DNA of 53,080 nt. Source: Candidatus Aerophobota bacterium. Its GTDB lineage: Bacteria; Aerophobota; Aerophobia; Aerophobales; JAGGVN01. The stretch lies in NCBI GenBank assembly GCA_021158005.1, contig JAGGVN010000096.1:1-53080 (forward strand), written 5' to 3'. The position numbers were made by a program, and so were the translations under genes. The notes beneath the pieces were generated by a model that made no database searches, was not told where the DNA came from, and saw nothing but the letters and a program-made list of their open reading frames with translations. Shown here one piece after another: positions 37,731 through 46,662 of the stretch (position 1 is its first letter; each line of letters begins with the position of its first letter).

Positions 37731-38717
37731 TCAATTTTGAAACTGCCCCCATCCCCGAGATACTTTTACCTCCATCCCCTCACTTATAACCATTCCTTCT
37801 ACTCCCGGCAGAGTATTTATTAATTCTATTCCTTTTGTAGCTCCTAATACAAAGATTCCTGTAGCTAAAGCATCGGCAGTAGTAGCATCAGCAGCGACAA
37901 TAGTTACACTCATAGGAACATCCTGAACAGTTTCCCCCGTTTTAGGATTAATAATATGAGAATACCTTTTTCCTTCAATAGTATAGTATCTTCGGTAATC
38001 TCCGGAAGTGGCTACTCCCTTATCTCTTAATTTTATAACCGAAAAAAGCTCATTTTGATTCCGAGGATGCTGAATACCTATTGACCACTTCTTTCCTTCC
38101 GGAGGCTCACCCAAAGCATATAAATCTCCACCGGCGTTAATCAGTGCTCTCTTTATTCCCTTTTTCTTTAAAACCTCTATAGCTTTATCTACGGCATACC
38201 CTTTAGCAATCCCCCCAAGATCAATCTCCATTCCTCTCTCTTTAAAGGAAACGAGATTCCCTTCCAGTATTATCTTTTCATAGCCTACCAGAGAAAGAGT
38301 TTTATTTATTTCTTCCTTGCTGGGAACTTTTCCTTCTTTTCTTGCCTTCTTCCAGAGGTCAATCAAAGGTTTGCAGCTAATATCAAAAGCTCCTCCAGTT
38401 ATCCGGGAAAATTCAAGAGCCCTTTTAATTACTTCTAGAGTCTCCGGGGAAACCTTCATTTCTCCCTGACGATTAAGAGAAGAAACTTCACTATCATTCT
38501 TATAAATGCTCATTAAATTATCTATTTTCTTAATCTCATTAAAAGCGGCTTTAAGAGCTTCTTCGTCAGGGGGATATATACTAATTTCCACATTCGTTCC
38601 CATAATTATCTGAGTAGACTTAAGGAATTTACACCTTCTCAAAATGATACCCAAACTCAATCCTAAAAGAACAATTATTCCCAGAGAAGTTATAAAAATT
38701 AATTTTTTTCTTGACAT
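37731..38717 (-). CDS. apbE: FAD:protein FMN transferase (ApbE)
   Basis: MGTNVEISIY, EIDLGGIAKGYAVDKAIEVLKKKGIKRALINAGGDLYALGEP, HIINPKTGETVQDVPMSVTIVA. Confidence 0.94.
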   Translation of the reverse strand: MSRKKLIFITSLGIIVLLGLSLGIILRRCKFLKSTQIIMGTNVEISIYPPDEEALKAAFNEIKKIDNLMSIYKNDSEVSSLNRQGEMKVSPETLEVIKRALEFSRITGGAFDISCKPLIDLWKKARKEGKVPSKEEINKTLSLVGYEKIILEGNLVSFKERGMEIDLGGIAKGYAVDKAIEVLKKKGIKRALINAGGDLYALGEPPEGKKWSIGIQHPRNQNELFSVIKLRDKGVATSGDYRRYYTIEGKRYSHIINPKTGETVQDVPMSVTIVAADATTADALATGIFVLGATKGIELINTLPGVEGMVISEGMEVKVSRGWGQFQN

Positions 38718-38741
38718 CTCTACCCTCCAGAATTCATTTAT

Positions 38742-38801
38742 AGATTATCAAAAAGAAATTAGGTGTCAAATTTTGACATTTCTTCAAAATTTGAATACGA
38801 T
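38742..38801. promoter_or_regulatory. Back-to-back divergent promoters for apbE and lpd
   Basis: tgtcaaattttgaca (38764-38778) supplies a TTGACA -35 to each strand; + strand 17 nt to TACGAT (38796-38801); - strand 16 nt to TAATCT (38747-38742). Confidence 0.5.
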
Positions 38802-38840
38802 ATTTCAAAAGAGAGAATAAACAAATGAGGAGGAAAAACC

Positions 38841-40223
38841 TTGGGTAAAGAGAGAGTTATCATTATAGGAGCAGGTCCTGCGGGATATGTTGCGGCTATT
38901 CGAGCCTCTCAGTTAGGAGGAGAGGTTATTCTTGTAGAAAAAGAAGAAGTAGGAGGAACATGCCTTAATCGAGGATGTATTCCTACCAAATCACTTTTAA
39001 CTTCTGCCAGAATCCTTAATCTTGTAAAAAATGCTCAAAAGTTTGGAATAGAGGTAGAAAAGGCAAGTTTTAATTTCTCGCGGATAATGGAGCGAAAAAG
39101 TAAGATTGTAAATCAACTTCGAGGGGGAGTCCATTACCTTCTTAAAAATTATAAGGTAAAATTAATTAAAGGAAAAGCAAGTTTTTTAAACTCTCAGAAA
39201 ATCAGGATTGAAACGGACAAAGAAAAAGAAGAGATTGAAGGAAGGAAAATTATTATTGCTACCGGCTGTGAACCTTCTTTGCCCCCTGAGCTCGATACTT
39301 CTAACTCCTTAATCCTGACAAGCAGGGAAATTCTTAAGCTTAAAACTCTCCCTGAGTCTTTGCTTATTGTTGGAGGAGGAGTTATCGGTTGTGAATTTGC
39401 TTCTATTTTCAGTGAACTGGGAACAAAAATTACCCTCGTGGAAATGACAGAACGTCTTCTTCCCAATGAAGACAAAAGAATTTCTTTAATAATAGAAAAA
39501 ATTTTTAGAGAAAAAGGAATAAGAATTCTTACTAAAACCAGATTTAAAAAAATGAAAAGGAGTGGAGAAGAAGTTAAAGTCCAGTTTGATAATGGAGAAG
39601 AAGTTAGTATTAATAAAGTTCTCTTCTCTACAGGAAGAAAGCCTTTGACCTTTGACCTTCATCTTCAAAATGCAAATTTAAAGAGAAATCAAAAAGGATA
39701 TATTTCGGTGGATGAAAAGATGCAAACAAATATTTCGGGAGTATACGCTGCCGGAGATATTACGGGAGAGCCCCTCCTCGCCCATAAAGCTTTTGCTGAA
39801 GGAATTGTAGCCGCTGAAAATGCCTTAGGAGTGCCATCTAAAATGGACTCTAAGGCTATTCCCAATTGCATCTTCACTTCTCCTGAAATTGGCACAGTAG
39901 GATTAACCATAGAACAGGCGAAAGAGAGAGGAATAAACATAAAATTAGGCCGATTCTCTTTCTCCGGCAACGGAAAAGCACAAATTCAAAATGAAACAAC
40001 AGGTTTTGTTCAACTCATCTTCGAGAAAAAAAGTGGAAAAATTCTCGGAGGACAAATTATTGGACCAGAAGCTACGAATTTAATTCACGAAATAGTTCTC
40101 TCTATTAAATGGGGATTAACCATAGAAAATATGGCTAATACTTTTCACGCTCATCCTACTCTTTCCGAAACTATTATGGAAGCAGCTCGCTCTGCCTTAA
40201 AAAAACCAATTCATTCTATATGA
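38841..40223 (+). CDS. lpdA: Dihydrolipoyl dehydrogenase (TTG start)
   Basis: VIIIGAGPAGYVAAIRASQLGGEVILVEKEEVGGTCLNRGCIPTKSLL, HAHPTLSETIMEAA; gaggagg upstream of the TTG start. Confidence 0.93.
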   Translation: MGKERVIIIGAGPAGYVAAIRASQLGGEVILVEKEEVGGTCLNRGCIPTKSLLTSARILNLVKNAQKFGIEVEKASFNFSRIMERKSKIVNQLRGGVHYLLKNYKVKLIKGKASFLNSQKIRIETDKEKEEIEGRKIIIATGCEPSLPPELDTSNSLILTSREILKLKTLPESLLIVGGGVIGCEFASIFSELGTKITLVEMTERLLPNEDKRISLIIEKIFREKGIRILTKTRFKKMKRSGEEVKVQFDNGEEVSINKVLFSTGRKPLTFDLHLQNANLKRNQKGYISVDEKMQTNISGVYAAGDITGEPLLAHKAFAEGIVAAENALGVPSKMDSKAIPNCIFTSPEIGTVGLTIEQAKERGINIKLGRFSFSGNGKAQIQNETTGFVQLIFEKKSGKILGGQIIGPEATNLIHEIVLSIKWGLTIENMANTFHAHPTLSETIMEAARSALKKPIHSI

Positions 40224-40232
40224 GGAAAATTT

Positions 40233-41237
40233 ATGCTTATTTTAGGAATAGAAACATCCTGTGATGAGACAGCATCAGCTATTATCAAAGATGGAAGAGA
40301 AATTCTCTCCAATGTAGTCTCCTCCCAGGTAAAATTTCATAAAAATTTCTGGGGAGTAGTTCCAGAAATAGCTTCAAGAAAACATATAGAGATGATTCTT
40401 CCTGTAATTCAGGAATCTCTAAATAAAGCAAAAGTCTCTTTAAAAGACATAGAGGGGGTTGCGGTAACTTTTGGACCCGGACTCTTAGGTTCACTACTAG
40501 TAGGATTAACCGTAGCTAAAGGAATAGCTTATGCTCGTAATTTACCCTTTATAGGTATTAATCATCTGGAAGCTCATCTTTACGCTTGCTTTTTTAAATA
40601 TCCCCATTTAACTCCTCCTCTTATAGGTCTGATTATCTCTGGGGGTCATACGGAACTAATTTATATCTCTAAGGATAAAGAATATGAATTGTTGGGAAGC
40701 ACCAGAGATGATGCTGTAGGAGAAGCTTTTGATAAAGTAGCCCGAATTTTAGGGCTTGAGTATCCGGGAGGACCGGTTATTGAAAAAATAGCTAAAAAAG
40801 GAGACCCCTCTTCTATCTCTCTTCCCTTAAGTCACTTTAAAGATAATGAGACTTTGGACTTCAGCTTCAGCGGAATAAAGACCGCGGTGCTTTATTATGT
40901 GGAAGATTTAAAGAGAAAGAATAAACCCATTCCCTTAGAGAATATAGCTGCTAGTTTCCAGCTAAAAGTTGCCGAAATGCTTTTAAAAAGGATAGTTCAG
41001 GCAATTAATTTACGAGGAGTAAATAAGGTAATTGTTGCCGGCGGCGTTTCCTCTAATCGTTTCCTTCGCTCTTTTTTTAAAGAGAAAATATCCCGGGGAG
41101 TAGATTTTTTCTTCCCTTCAATGGAACTTTGTACGGATAACGCGGCTATGGTAGGTATCTGCGGATATTATAAACTCAAAGAGGGAAAGACTTCCCCTCT
41201 TTCCTTGGATGCTAATCCTTCCCTGAGGATAATTTAA
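40233..41237 (+). CDS. tsaD: tRNA N6-adenosine threonylcarbamoyltransferase
   Basis: LILGIETSCDETASAII, GVVPEIASRKHIEMI, GHTELIYISK, DDAVGEAFDKVARILGLEYPGGP. Confidence 0.97.
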   Translation: MLILGIETSCDETASAIIKDGREILSNVVSSQVKFHKNFWGVVPEIASRKHIEMILPVIQESLNKAKVSLKDIEGVAVTFGPGLLGSLLVGLTVAKGIAYARNLPFIGINHLEAHLYACFFKYPHLTPPLIGLIISGGHTELIYISKDKEYELLGSTRDDAVGEAFDKVARILGLEYPGGPVIEKIAKKGDPSSISLPLSHFKDNETLDFSFSGIKTAVLYYVEDLKRKNKPIPLENIAASFQLKVAEMLLKRIVQAINLRGVNKVIVAGGVSSNRFLRSFFKEKISRGVDFFFPSMELCTDNAAMVGICGYYKLKEGKTSPLSLDANPSLRII

Positions 41238-41265
41238 TTTATCTTACAGATAGAATATCCTCAGG
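41222..41265. terminator. Inverted repeat spanning the tsaD and phoU stop codons; candidate bidirectional terminator
   Basis: cctgaggata (41222-41231) / tatcctcagg (41256-41265), perfect 10-bp arms between convergent genes. Confidence 0.45.
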
Positions 41266-41929
41266 AATTATCTTCTCTTTCTTCCCGATGATGTTTTATA
41301 ATCTCACCCTTCACAGTATAAACAACATCTTCAGCAATATTTGTAGCCAAATCGGCTACTCGTTCCAAATTTCTGGCTATAGAAATTAAGTGAATAGAAC
41401 GTTCTATTGTTGAAGGGTCACTAATCATATAAGTTATAAGTTCTCTAATAATCTGATCGCGAAGAGAATCAACTTCTTCATCTTCTTTGCAAACCAAAAT
41501 TGCCAGATTTATATCTTCTTTCACAAAAGAATCAAGGCTTTTCTTTACCATCTCCCGGGCACTTTTACTCATTCTTGGAAGGTCAATTAAAGGCTTAACG
41601 AAGGGTCTGGGTATTAAATAGAGTGCTCTTTCAGCAATATTAACCGCATGATCTCCTATTCTTTCCAAATCATTATTTATTTTAATTATGGCTATTATAA
41701 TCCGAAGAAAAGAAGCTTCTGGTTGATACAAAGCTATAAACTCTACTCCTTTTTCTTCTATTTCTATTTCCAGGTTATTTACTCTAAACTCATCTTTTTC
41801 AATAACCTCTTTTGCAAGATTCTCATCTTTATCTATAAGGGAATTTACGCTCTTTTCAAGCATTGATTCAACTAAAGAAGCCATAATAAAAAGTTTCTCC
41901 TTAATATCAGTAATTTTTTGTTCTAACAT
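41261..41929 (-). CDS. phoU: Phosphate signalling regulator PhoU
   Basis: Two PhoU helical repeats (IGDHAVNIAERALY; ERVADLATNIAEDVVYTVKG); next to pstB. Confidence 0.94.
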   Translation of the reverse strand: MLEQKITDIKEKLFIMASLVESMLEKSVNSLIDKDENLAKEVIEKDEFRVNNLEIEIEEKGVEFIALYQPEASFLRIIIAIIKINNDLERIGDHAVNIAERALYLIPRPFVKPLIDLPRMSKSAREMVKKSLDSFVKEDINLAILVCKEDEEVDSLRDQIIRELITYMISDPSTIERSIHLISIARNLERVADLATNIAEDVVYTVKGEIIKHHREEREDNS

Positions 41930-41941
41930 TTTTTCTCCTCC

Positions 41942-42694
41942 TTATCCGAATTTACCCGTTAGGTAGTTCTCTGTGCGTTTATCCCGGGGAGCAGTAAATA
42001 TTTTCTCTGTCTTATCAAATTCAACAATTTCTCCCAACATCAAAAATGCTGTCCAGTCAGATATTCTTGCAGCTTGCTGTAGATTATGGGTAACTATAAC
42101 AATAGTATAATTTTTCTTTAGTTTTTCTATCAATTCTTCAAGTTTTGCTGTAGAAATAGGGTCTAAAGCAGAAGCGGGCTCATCGAATAAGATAATCTCA
42201 GGTTCTACGGCTAAAGCTCTGGCTATACAGAGTCTCTGTTGTTGCCCTCCGGATAAATCAAATGCTGAGGAAGAAAGTCTATTCTTTACTTCCTCCCAGA
42301 GATTAGCATCCCGGAGAGCTTTTTCAACTTTTTCAGAGATTATTCTCCTATCCTTTACTCCATGAATTTTAAGTCCATAAGCTACATTTTCAAATATCGA
42401 TTTAGGAAAGGGGTTAGGCTTTTGAAATACCATTCCTACTCTCTTGCGGAGGTCAAAAACATCTATATTATTATAAATATCTCTTCCATCTATGAGGATA
42501 CTTCCTGAAATTTTAGTCCCTTCAATTAAATCATTCATGCGATTAAGACAACGAAGAAGGGTAGATTTTCCGCATCCAGAAGGTCCCATAATAGCTGTTA
42601 CTAATTTTTCCGGGATAGAAATATTTATATTCTTTAATACATAGTTCTCTTTAAACCAAAGATTTAACTTCTTTATGATCACTTTATTCACCAC
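41942..42694 (-). CDS. pstB: Phosphate ABC transporter ATP-binding protein
   Basis: [65 protein letters not shown]. Confidence 0.96.
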   Translation of the reverse strand: MVNKVIIKKLNLWFKENYVLKNINISIPEKLVTAIMGPSGCGKSTLLRCLNRMNDLIEGTKISGSILIDGRDIYNNIDVFDLRKRVGMVFQKPNPFPKSIFENVAYGLKIHGVKDRRIISEKVEKALRDANLWEEVKNRLSSSAFDLSGGQQQRLCIARALAVEPEIILFDEPASALDPISTAKLEELIEKLKKNYTIVIVTHNLQQAARISDWTAFLMLGEIVEFDKTEKIFTAPRDKRTENYLTGKFG

Positions 42695-43560
42695 TTCTTT
42701 TTCCTCCTTATCTGAATCCTCATGAGTATAGCTACAAAGTTTATAGCGAAAACTAAAAGAAGAAGTACCAGGGCAGTTCCATAAGCAATAGGAACCTGGA
42801 GTTCCGGTTTTGTTCCCTCGCTCATCAAAGCATATATATGGTAAGGAAGAGCCATAACTTCATCAAAAATTGATCTGGGAAGATAACGGGTATAAAAGGT
42901 AACCGCTGTGAAGAGAATAGGAGCTGTTTCTCCGGCAGCCCGGCCTAAACTCAGGATAGCTCCGGTGAGAATACCTGGAAGAGCTACAGGTAAGATTATC
43001 TTCTTTACTGTCTGCCACTTGGTTGCTCCCAAAGCAAAAGATGCTTCTTTAAAAGAGAGAGGAACCGAGCTAATAGCCTCCTCAGATGCTCTTATTATTA
43101 CGGGTAGAATAAGTATACCTAAGGTAAGAGAACCTGAAAGTAAGGATATACCAAACCTAAAAAATTTGACAAATATAGCTAATCCAAAAAGGCCAAAGAC
43201 CACCGAAGGGACTCCAGAAAGATTGTTTATTCCAATTCTTATTATCCTTACCCATTTTTTTGCACCAGCATACTCCTTCAAATAAATTGCTGCTAAAACA
43301 CCCAGAGGCAGAGCGAATAGTATAGCTCCCACAGATAAGAGAAGGGTTCCTATAATAGCGGGAAATATCCCTCCCTCTGTCATTCCCCTTCGCGGAAATT
43401 CTAAAAGGAAGGATAAACTCAGCACTTTAAAACCTTTTAAAAAAATAAACGAAAGAAGAAAAAGAAGAAAAAGAAGAACGATAAAGAGAGAAATTTTTAA
43501 GAGAATAAACCCAAATGTTTGCTTTAATCTTCTCGTCATCTTCTTTTTAAAGATATCCAA
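42688..43560 (-). CDS. pstA: Phosphate ABC transporter permease PstA
   Basis: [65 protein letters not shown]. Confidence 0.94.
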   Translation of the reverse strand: MDIFKKKMTRRLKQTFGFILLKISLFIVLLFLLFLLSFIFLKGFKVLSLSFLLEFPRRGMTEGGIFPAIIGTLLLSVGAILFALPLGVLAAIYLKEYAGAKKWVRIIRIGINNLSGVPSVVFGLFGLAIFVKFFRFGISLLSGSLTLGILILPVIIRASEEAISSVPLSFKEASFALGATKWQTVKKIILPVALPGILTGAILSLGRAAGETAPILFTAVTFYTRYLPRSIFDEVMALPYHIYALMSEGTKPELQVPIAYGTALVLLLLVFAINFVAILMRIQIRRKKKW

Positions 43561-44390
43561 TCAACCAAAAGATTGAAGATCAATACCAATAAGAATAGAG
43601 CCAGCGCAATAGCAAAAAGAGCATGATAATGAGGACTACCCATTGGAGCTTCTCCCATTTCAGCAGCAATTGTCGCTGTCATTGGACGAACAGGCTGAAA
43701 AATAGACTTAGGTATCATAGTAGCTCCTCCAGCCACCATTAAAACAGTCATTGTCTCTCCCATCGCTCTCCCCATTCCCAAAAGAATCGCGGTAATAATA
43801 CCTGAAGAAGCTCCGGGAACAACTACTTGGGTAATCGTTTCCCATTTAGTTGCTCCTAAAGCAAATGAAGCCTCTTTTATCTCTCTCGGAACTGCCGAAA
43901 TAGCATCCTCAGTCAAACTGGCAATGGTAGGGACTATCATAATACCCAAAATTATAGAAGCTGTAAGAAAAGTTAAACCCGTAGGTAAATTAAACATCTT
44001 CTGAACCAGAGGGGCAAGGAAGACTATTCCGAAGAAACCATAAACCACAGAAGGTATTCCTGCTAAAAGTTCTATTATGGGTTTTAAAATTTCCTTTATC
44101 CGGGGTGAAATTACTTCGGAAATATAGATAGCTGAGCCAAGACTAAGAGGAATAGCAATGATTAAGGCAAAGAAAGTAACTCCTAAAGAACTCAGAATAA
44201 GCGGTAATATTCCAAATTCCGGAGGCTCATGCGTAGGATGCCAGGATTTACCAAAAATAAATTTCCAAAATCCTACAGCTTTAAAAGCTGGTAATCCCTC
44301 AATAAATAGAGTGAAAGTTATACCCAGAAGAAATAAACAAGATAAAAAAGCGAACAGAGGAAGCAATTTTTCTATAAAATTCTTCTTCAT
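43536..44390 (-). CDS. pstC: Phosphate ABC transporter permease PstC
   Basis: FGILPLILSSLGVTFFALIIAIPLSLGSAIYISEV, LLAGIPSVVYGFFGIVFLAPLVQ, GMGRAMGETMTVLMVAG. Confidence 0.94.
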   Translation of the reverse strand: MKKNFIEKLLPLFAFLSCLFLLGITFTLFIEGLPAFKAVGFWKFIFGKSWHPTHEPPEFGILPLILSSLGVTFFALIIAIPLSLGSAIYISEVISPRIKEILKPIIELLAGIPSVVYGFFGIVFLAPLVQKMFNLPTGLTFLTASIILGIMIVPTIASLTEDAISAVPREIKEASFALGATKWETITQVVVPGASSGIITAILLGMGRAMGETMTVLMVAGGATMIPKSIFQPVRPMTATIAAEMGEAPMGSPHYHALFAIALALFLLVLIFNLLVDWISLKRR

Positions 44391-44412
44391 ATATTTAATT
44401 ATAAAACCCCAT

Positions 44413-44451
44413 TATTAAGAAAATATAAAGAGATTGTTAAGAATGTATTAA
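44413..44451 (-). promoter_or_regulatory. Candidate Pho box array upstream of pstC
   Basis: Minus strand TTAATA-N5-TTAACA-N5-TTTATA-N5-TTAATA, exact 11-bp period, then 9 nt to TATAAT (44403-44398). Confidence 0.7.
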
Positions 44452-44584
44452 TTTACCAGGGACATAAAAGCAGCTCTTCTTTATGTAGTTAAGATGCTTT
44501 AAGAAGAATATCCTGAGGCTAAACTTAACCCGAATTTCTATTGAATCTCCAAAAATAAGAAACAAAATAAATTTATCAAGGACC

Positions 44585-44612
44585 GAGGCGAGAGCAAAAA
44601 AGCTCTCGCCTC
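44585..44612 (-). terminator. Strong hairpin between pstS and pstC (attenuator/terminator or mRNA-stability element)
   Basis: gaggcgagagc-aaaaaa-gctctcgcctc, perfect 11-bp stem with 6-nt loop, just 3' of the pstS stop; no strong T tract follows. Confidence 0.65.
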
Positions 44613-44649
44613 TCTTACTTAAATTTAACCAAAATTTTTTAAATTAGAT

Positions 44650-45513
44650 TTACCCTAAGGGTACAAATCCCAGGTCTTTAACGACTCTCTGCCCCGCAAG
44701 GGAAAGAACAAAATCTATAAACTTCTTCGTCATTCCCTTAGGTTCTCCATGGGTATACATAAAGAGAGGTCGAGAAAGTTTATAATCTCCATTAACGACT
44801 GTCCTCTGTGATGGTTCTACTTTGTCGATTTCTAATGCCTTTACTCTCTCCGATAGATAACCTAAACCCACATATCCTATTGCTCCGGGTGTCTTAGCTA
44901 CTGTAGTAGCCACCGCTTGATTAGAAGCAAGCATGAGAGCATCATTCCTAACCTTCTCTCCTTTAAGAACAAGTTTTTTGAAAGTCTCAAAAGTTCCCGA
45001 AGCTGTATCTCTGGAAATAACCACAATAGACTTATCCTGCCCACCTACTTTACTCCAGGTACTTATCTGACCGGTATAGATTGCCTTAAGCTGCTCTATA
45101 TTTAGCCCTTTTATTGAATTGGAAGGATGAACAATTACAGCAATTCCATCTTTAGCTATTATGGTAGGTACCGGATTAAATCCTTTTTTCCTGGCTCTCT
45201 CAATTTCTCCGGGCTTTATCGGCCTTGAAGCCATAGCGATATCTATAGTCCCATCAAGAAGAGCGGTAATACCAACTCCTGAGCCTCCGCCTCTAACCGT
45301 GATATCCATTTCTGGGAGAAGACCTCTATCCGCAAGGTCCATATATTCCTCGGCTATTGCTTGAGCTATAGGAAGAATAGTAGTCGAACCCTGGATAGAG
45401 AGCCGCTCTCTACTTTTTGTTCTCGCTCCGGATAATCCACAAAAATAAAATTGTGTAACTATCACCAACGCCGCTGCGAGGACTACAGGTCCCCACAATC
45501 CTCTTACCTTCAT
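44650..45513 (-). CDS. pstS: Phosphate ABC transporter substrate-binding protein
   Basis: IQGSTTILPIAQAIAEEY, VRGGGSGVGITALLDGTIDIAMASRPIK, SRDTASGTFETF, PGAIGYVGLGYL; N-terminal hydrophobic signal. Confidence 0.94.
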   Translation of the reverse strand: MKVRGLWGPVVLAAALVIVTQFYFCGLSGARTKSRERLSIQGSTTILPIAQAIAEEYMDLADRGLLPEMDITVRGGGSGVGITALLDGTIDIAMASRPIKPGEIERARKKGFNPVPTIIAKDGIAVIVHPSNSIKGLNIEQLKAIYTGQISTWSKVGGQDKSIVVISRDTASGTFETFKKLVLKGEKVRNDALMLASNQAVATTVAKTPGAIGYVGLGYLSERVKALEIDKVEPSQRTVVNGDYKLSRPLFMYTHGEPKGMTKKFIDFVLSLAGQRVVKDLGFVPLG

Positions 45514-45595
45514 TTCCTCCTCCTTTCTGCAGAGACAGAAAGAACCTTTTTGCTTCCCTCTGCCTCCTTATTTTTATAGTATCTTATATTATCAT

Positions 45596-45634
45596 TATTA
45601 ACTCTGTATAAGGAAAATATTAATTTTCTGTTAA
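45596..45634 (-). promoter_or_regulatory. Candidate Pho box array upstream of pstS
   Basis: Minus strand TTAACA-GAAAA-TTAATA-TTTTC-CTTATA-CAGAG-TTAATA, exact 11-bp period. Confidence 0.75.
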
Positions 45635-45659
45635 GTGTGTAATTCTTTGATAAATATCT

Positions 45660-46385
45660 CTAAATTACCCCATTGTAAATTAATTCTTTCTTAAAAGTTC
45701 GGGAAGAGAGTCGTTCGACAAAGATATTTCTTTCCTCCTCAATTTTTATTACATTAAACGATGCTTCTACTCTCGCTTTAGTCCTCCTTGTAGTTGCTGT
45801 TCCTGCATTTATCATCAAGATTCCATTTAGCTTCCAGAACCAGGGGACATGTTTATGACCACAGAGAACAAGATTAACCTTTAACTGGCTAATAAGTTTT
45901 AAAAAATCTCCCGCATCCATGGGGATATTTCTCTCTCTTCCTGTTTCAGGAACGGGAATTAAATGATGGTGAAGAACTACTATTTTTACAGGAAATCCTT
46001 CCAATTCTTTTCTTACAAAATCATAAATTGACCTTCCTATATGCCCATCATCTAAATCTGGCTGACTGGAATCTACTCCCACTATTTTAAGATTCCCTAT
46101 TTTCATAACCGGGTATCTTGTCTTGAAAAATTCTTCAAATAATAGATATCCTGCGTTCCTGGCATCATGATTACCCGGAACAATGAGTTTCCTTTTACTC
46201 TCTAAAGAATCTATAAACTCCTTTGCCTCCTCATAATCCTCAAGATAGCCAGAATTAGTTATATCTCCAGTGATTATAATAATATCAGGTTTTATCTCCT
46301 TCATCTTCCTTAAGACATTAGTCCCTAATTCTTTAACATATTCTGGCATTCCAAAATGAAGATCTGATAAATGGATAATTGTCAT
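45660..46385 (-). CDS. Calcineurin-like metallophosphoesterase
   Basis: IIHLSDLHFGMP, IIITGDITNSG, LIVPGNHDARN, VVLHHHLIPVP, LVLCGHKHVP. Confidence 0.94.
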   Translation of the reverse strand: MTIIHLSDLHFGMPEYVKELGTNVLRKMKEIKPDIIIITGDITNSGYLEDYEEAKEFIDSLESKRKLIVPGNHDARNAGYLLFEEFFKTRYPVMKIGNLKIVGVDSSQPDLDDGHIGRSIYDFVRKELEGFPVKIVVLHHHLIPVPETGRERNIPMDAGDFLKLISQLKVNLVLCGHKHVPWFWKLNGILMINAGTATTRRTKARVEASFNVIKIEEERNIFVERLSSRTFKKELIYNGVI

Positions 46386-46431
46386 AAAACCTCCTTTAAA
46401 GTTTTTATTGTTAGCTATTATAAACTCTAAT

Positions 46432-46470
46432 TGTTAACTTTGTATAAGAAAAAGGTTAATTTTCTATTAA
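46432..46470 (-). promoter_or_regulatory. Candidate Pho box array upstream of the metallophosphoesterase gene
   Basis: Minus strand TTAATA-GAAAA-TTAACC-TTTTT-CTTATA-CAAAG-TTAACA, then 9 nt to TATAAT; 33/39 identical to the pstS array by hand alignment. Confidence 0.75.
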
Positions 46471-46662
46471 CCATTTGTTTTTTCTCTCATCCTGGTGAAC
46501 TTTCCTAAAATTTTTTTCTTTTTATCATCAGGCTGGGAAGTCCGTGTTAAGCCTGTCTCATTATTACTCAACGATGAATTAACTGAGGAGAGTTACCCTC
46601 ATTAATATAAAAAGATGTTCAGGAAAAGAGTGAATTAATTTATGATTAAAAAGGAAAGTAAA

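Noticed and set aside
46500-46660. Hairpin-like segments (aggct...agcct; tgagg...cctca) after phoR
   Set aside because: Stems of only about 5 bp, no clear T tract; too weak to call a terminator.
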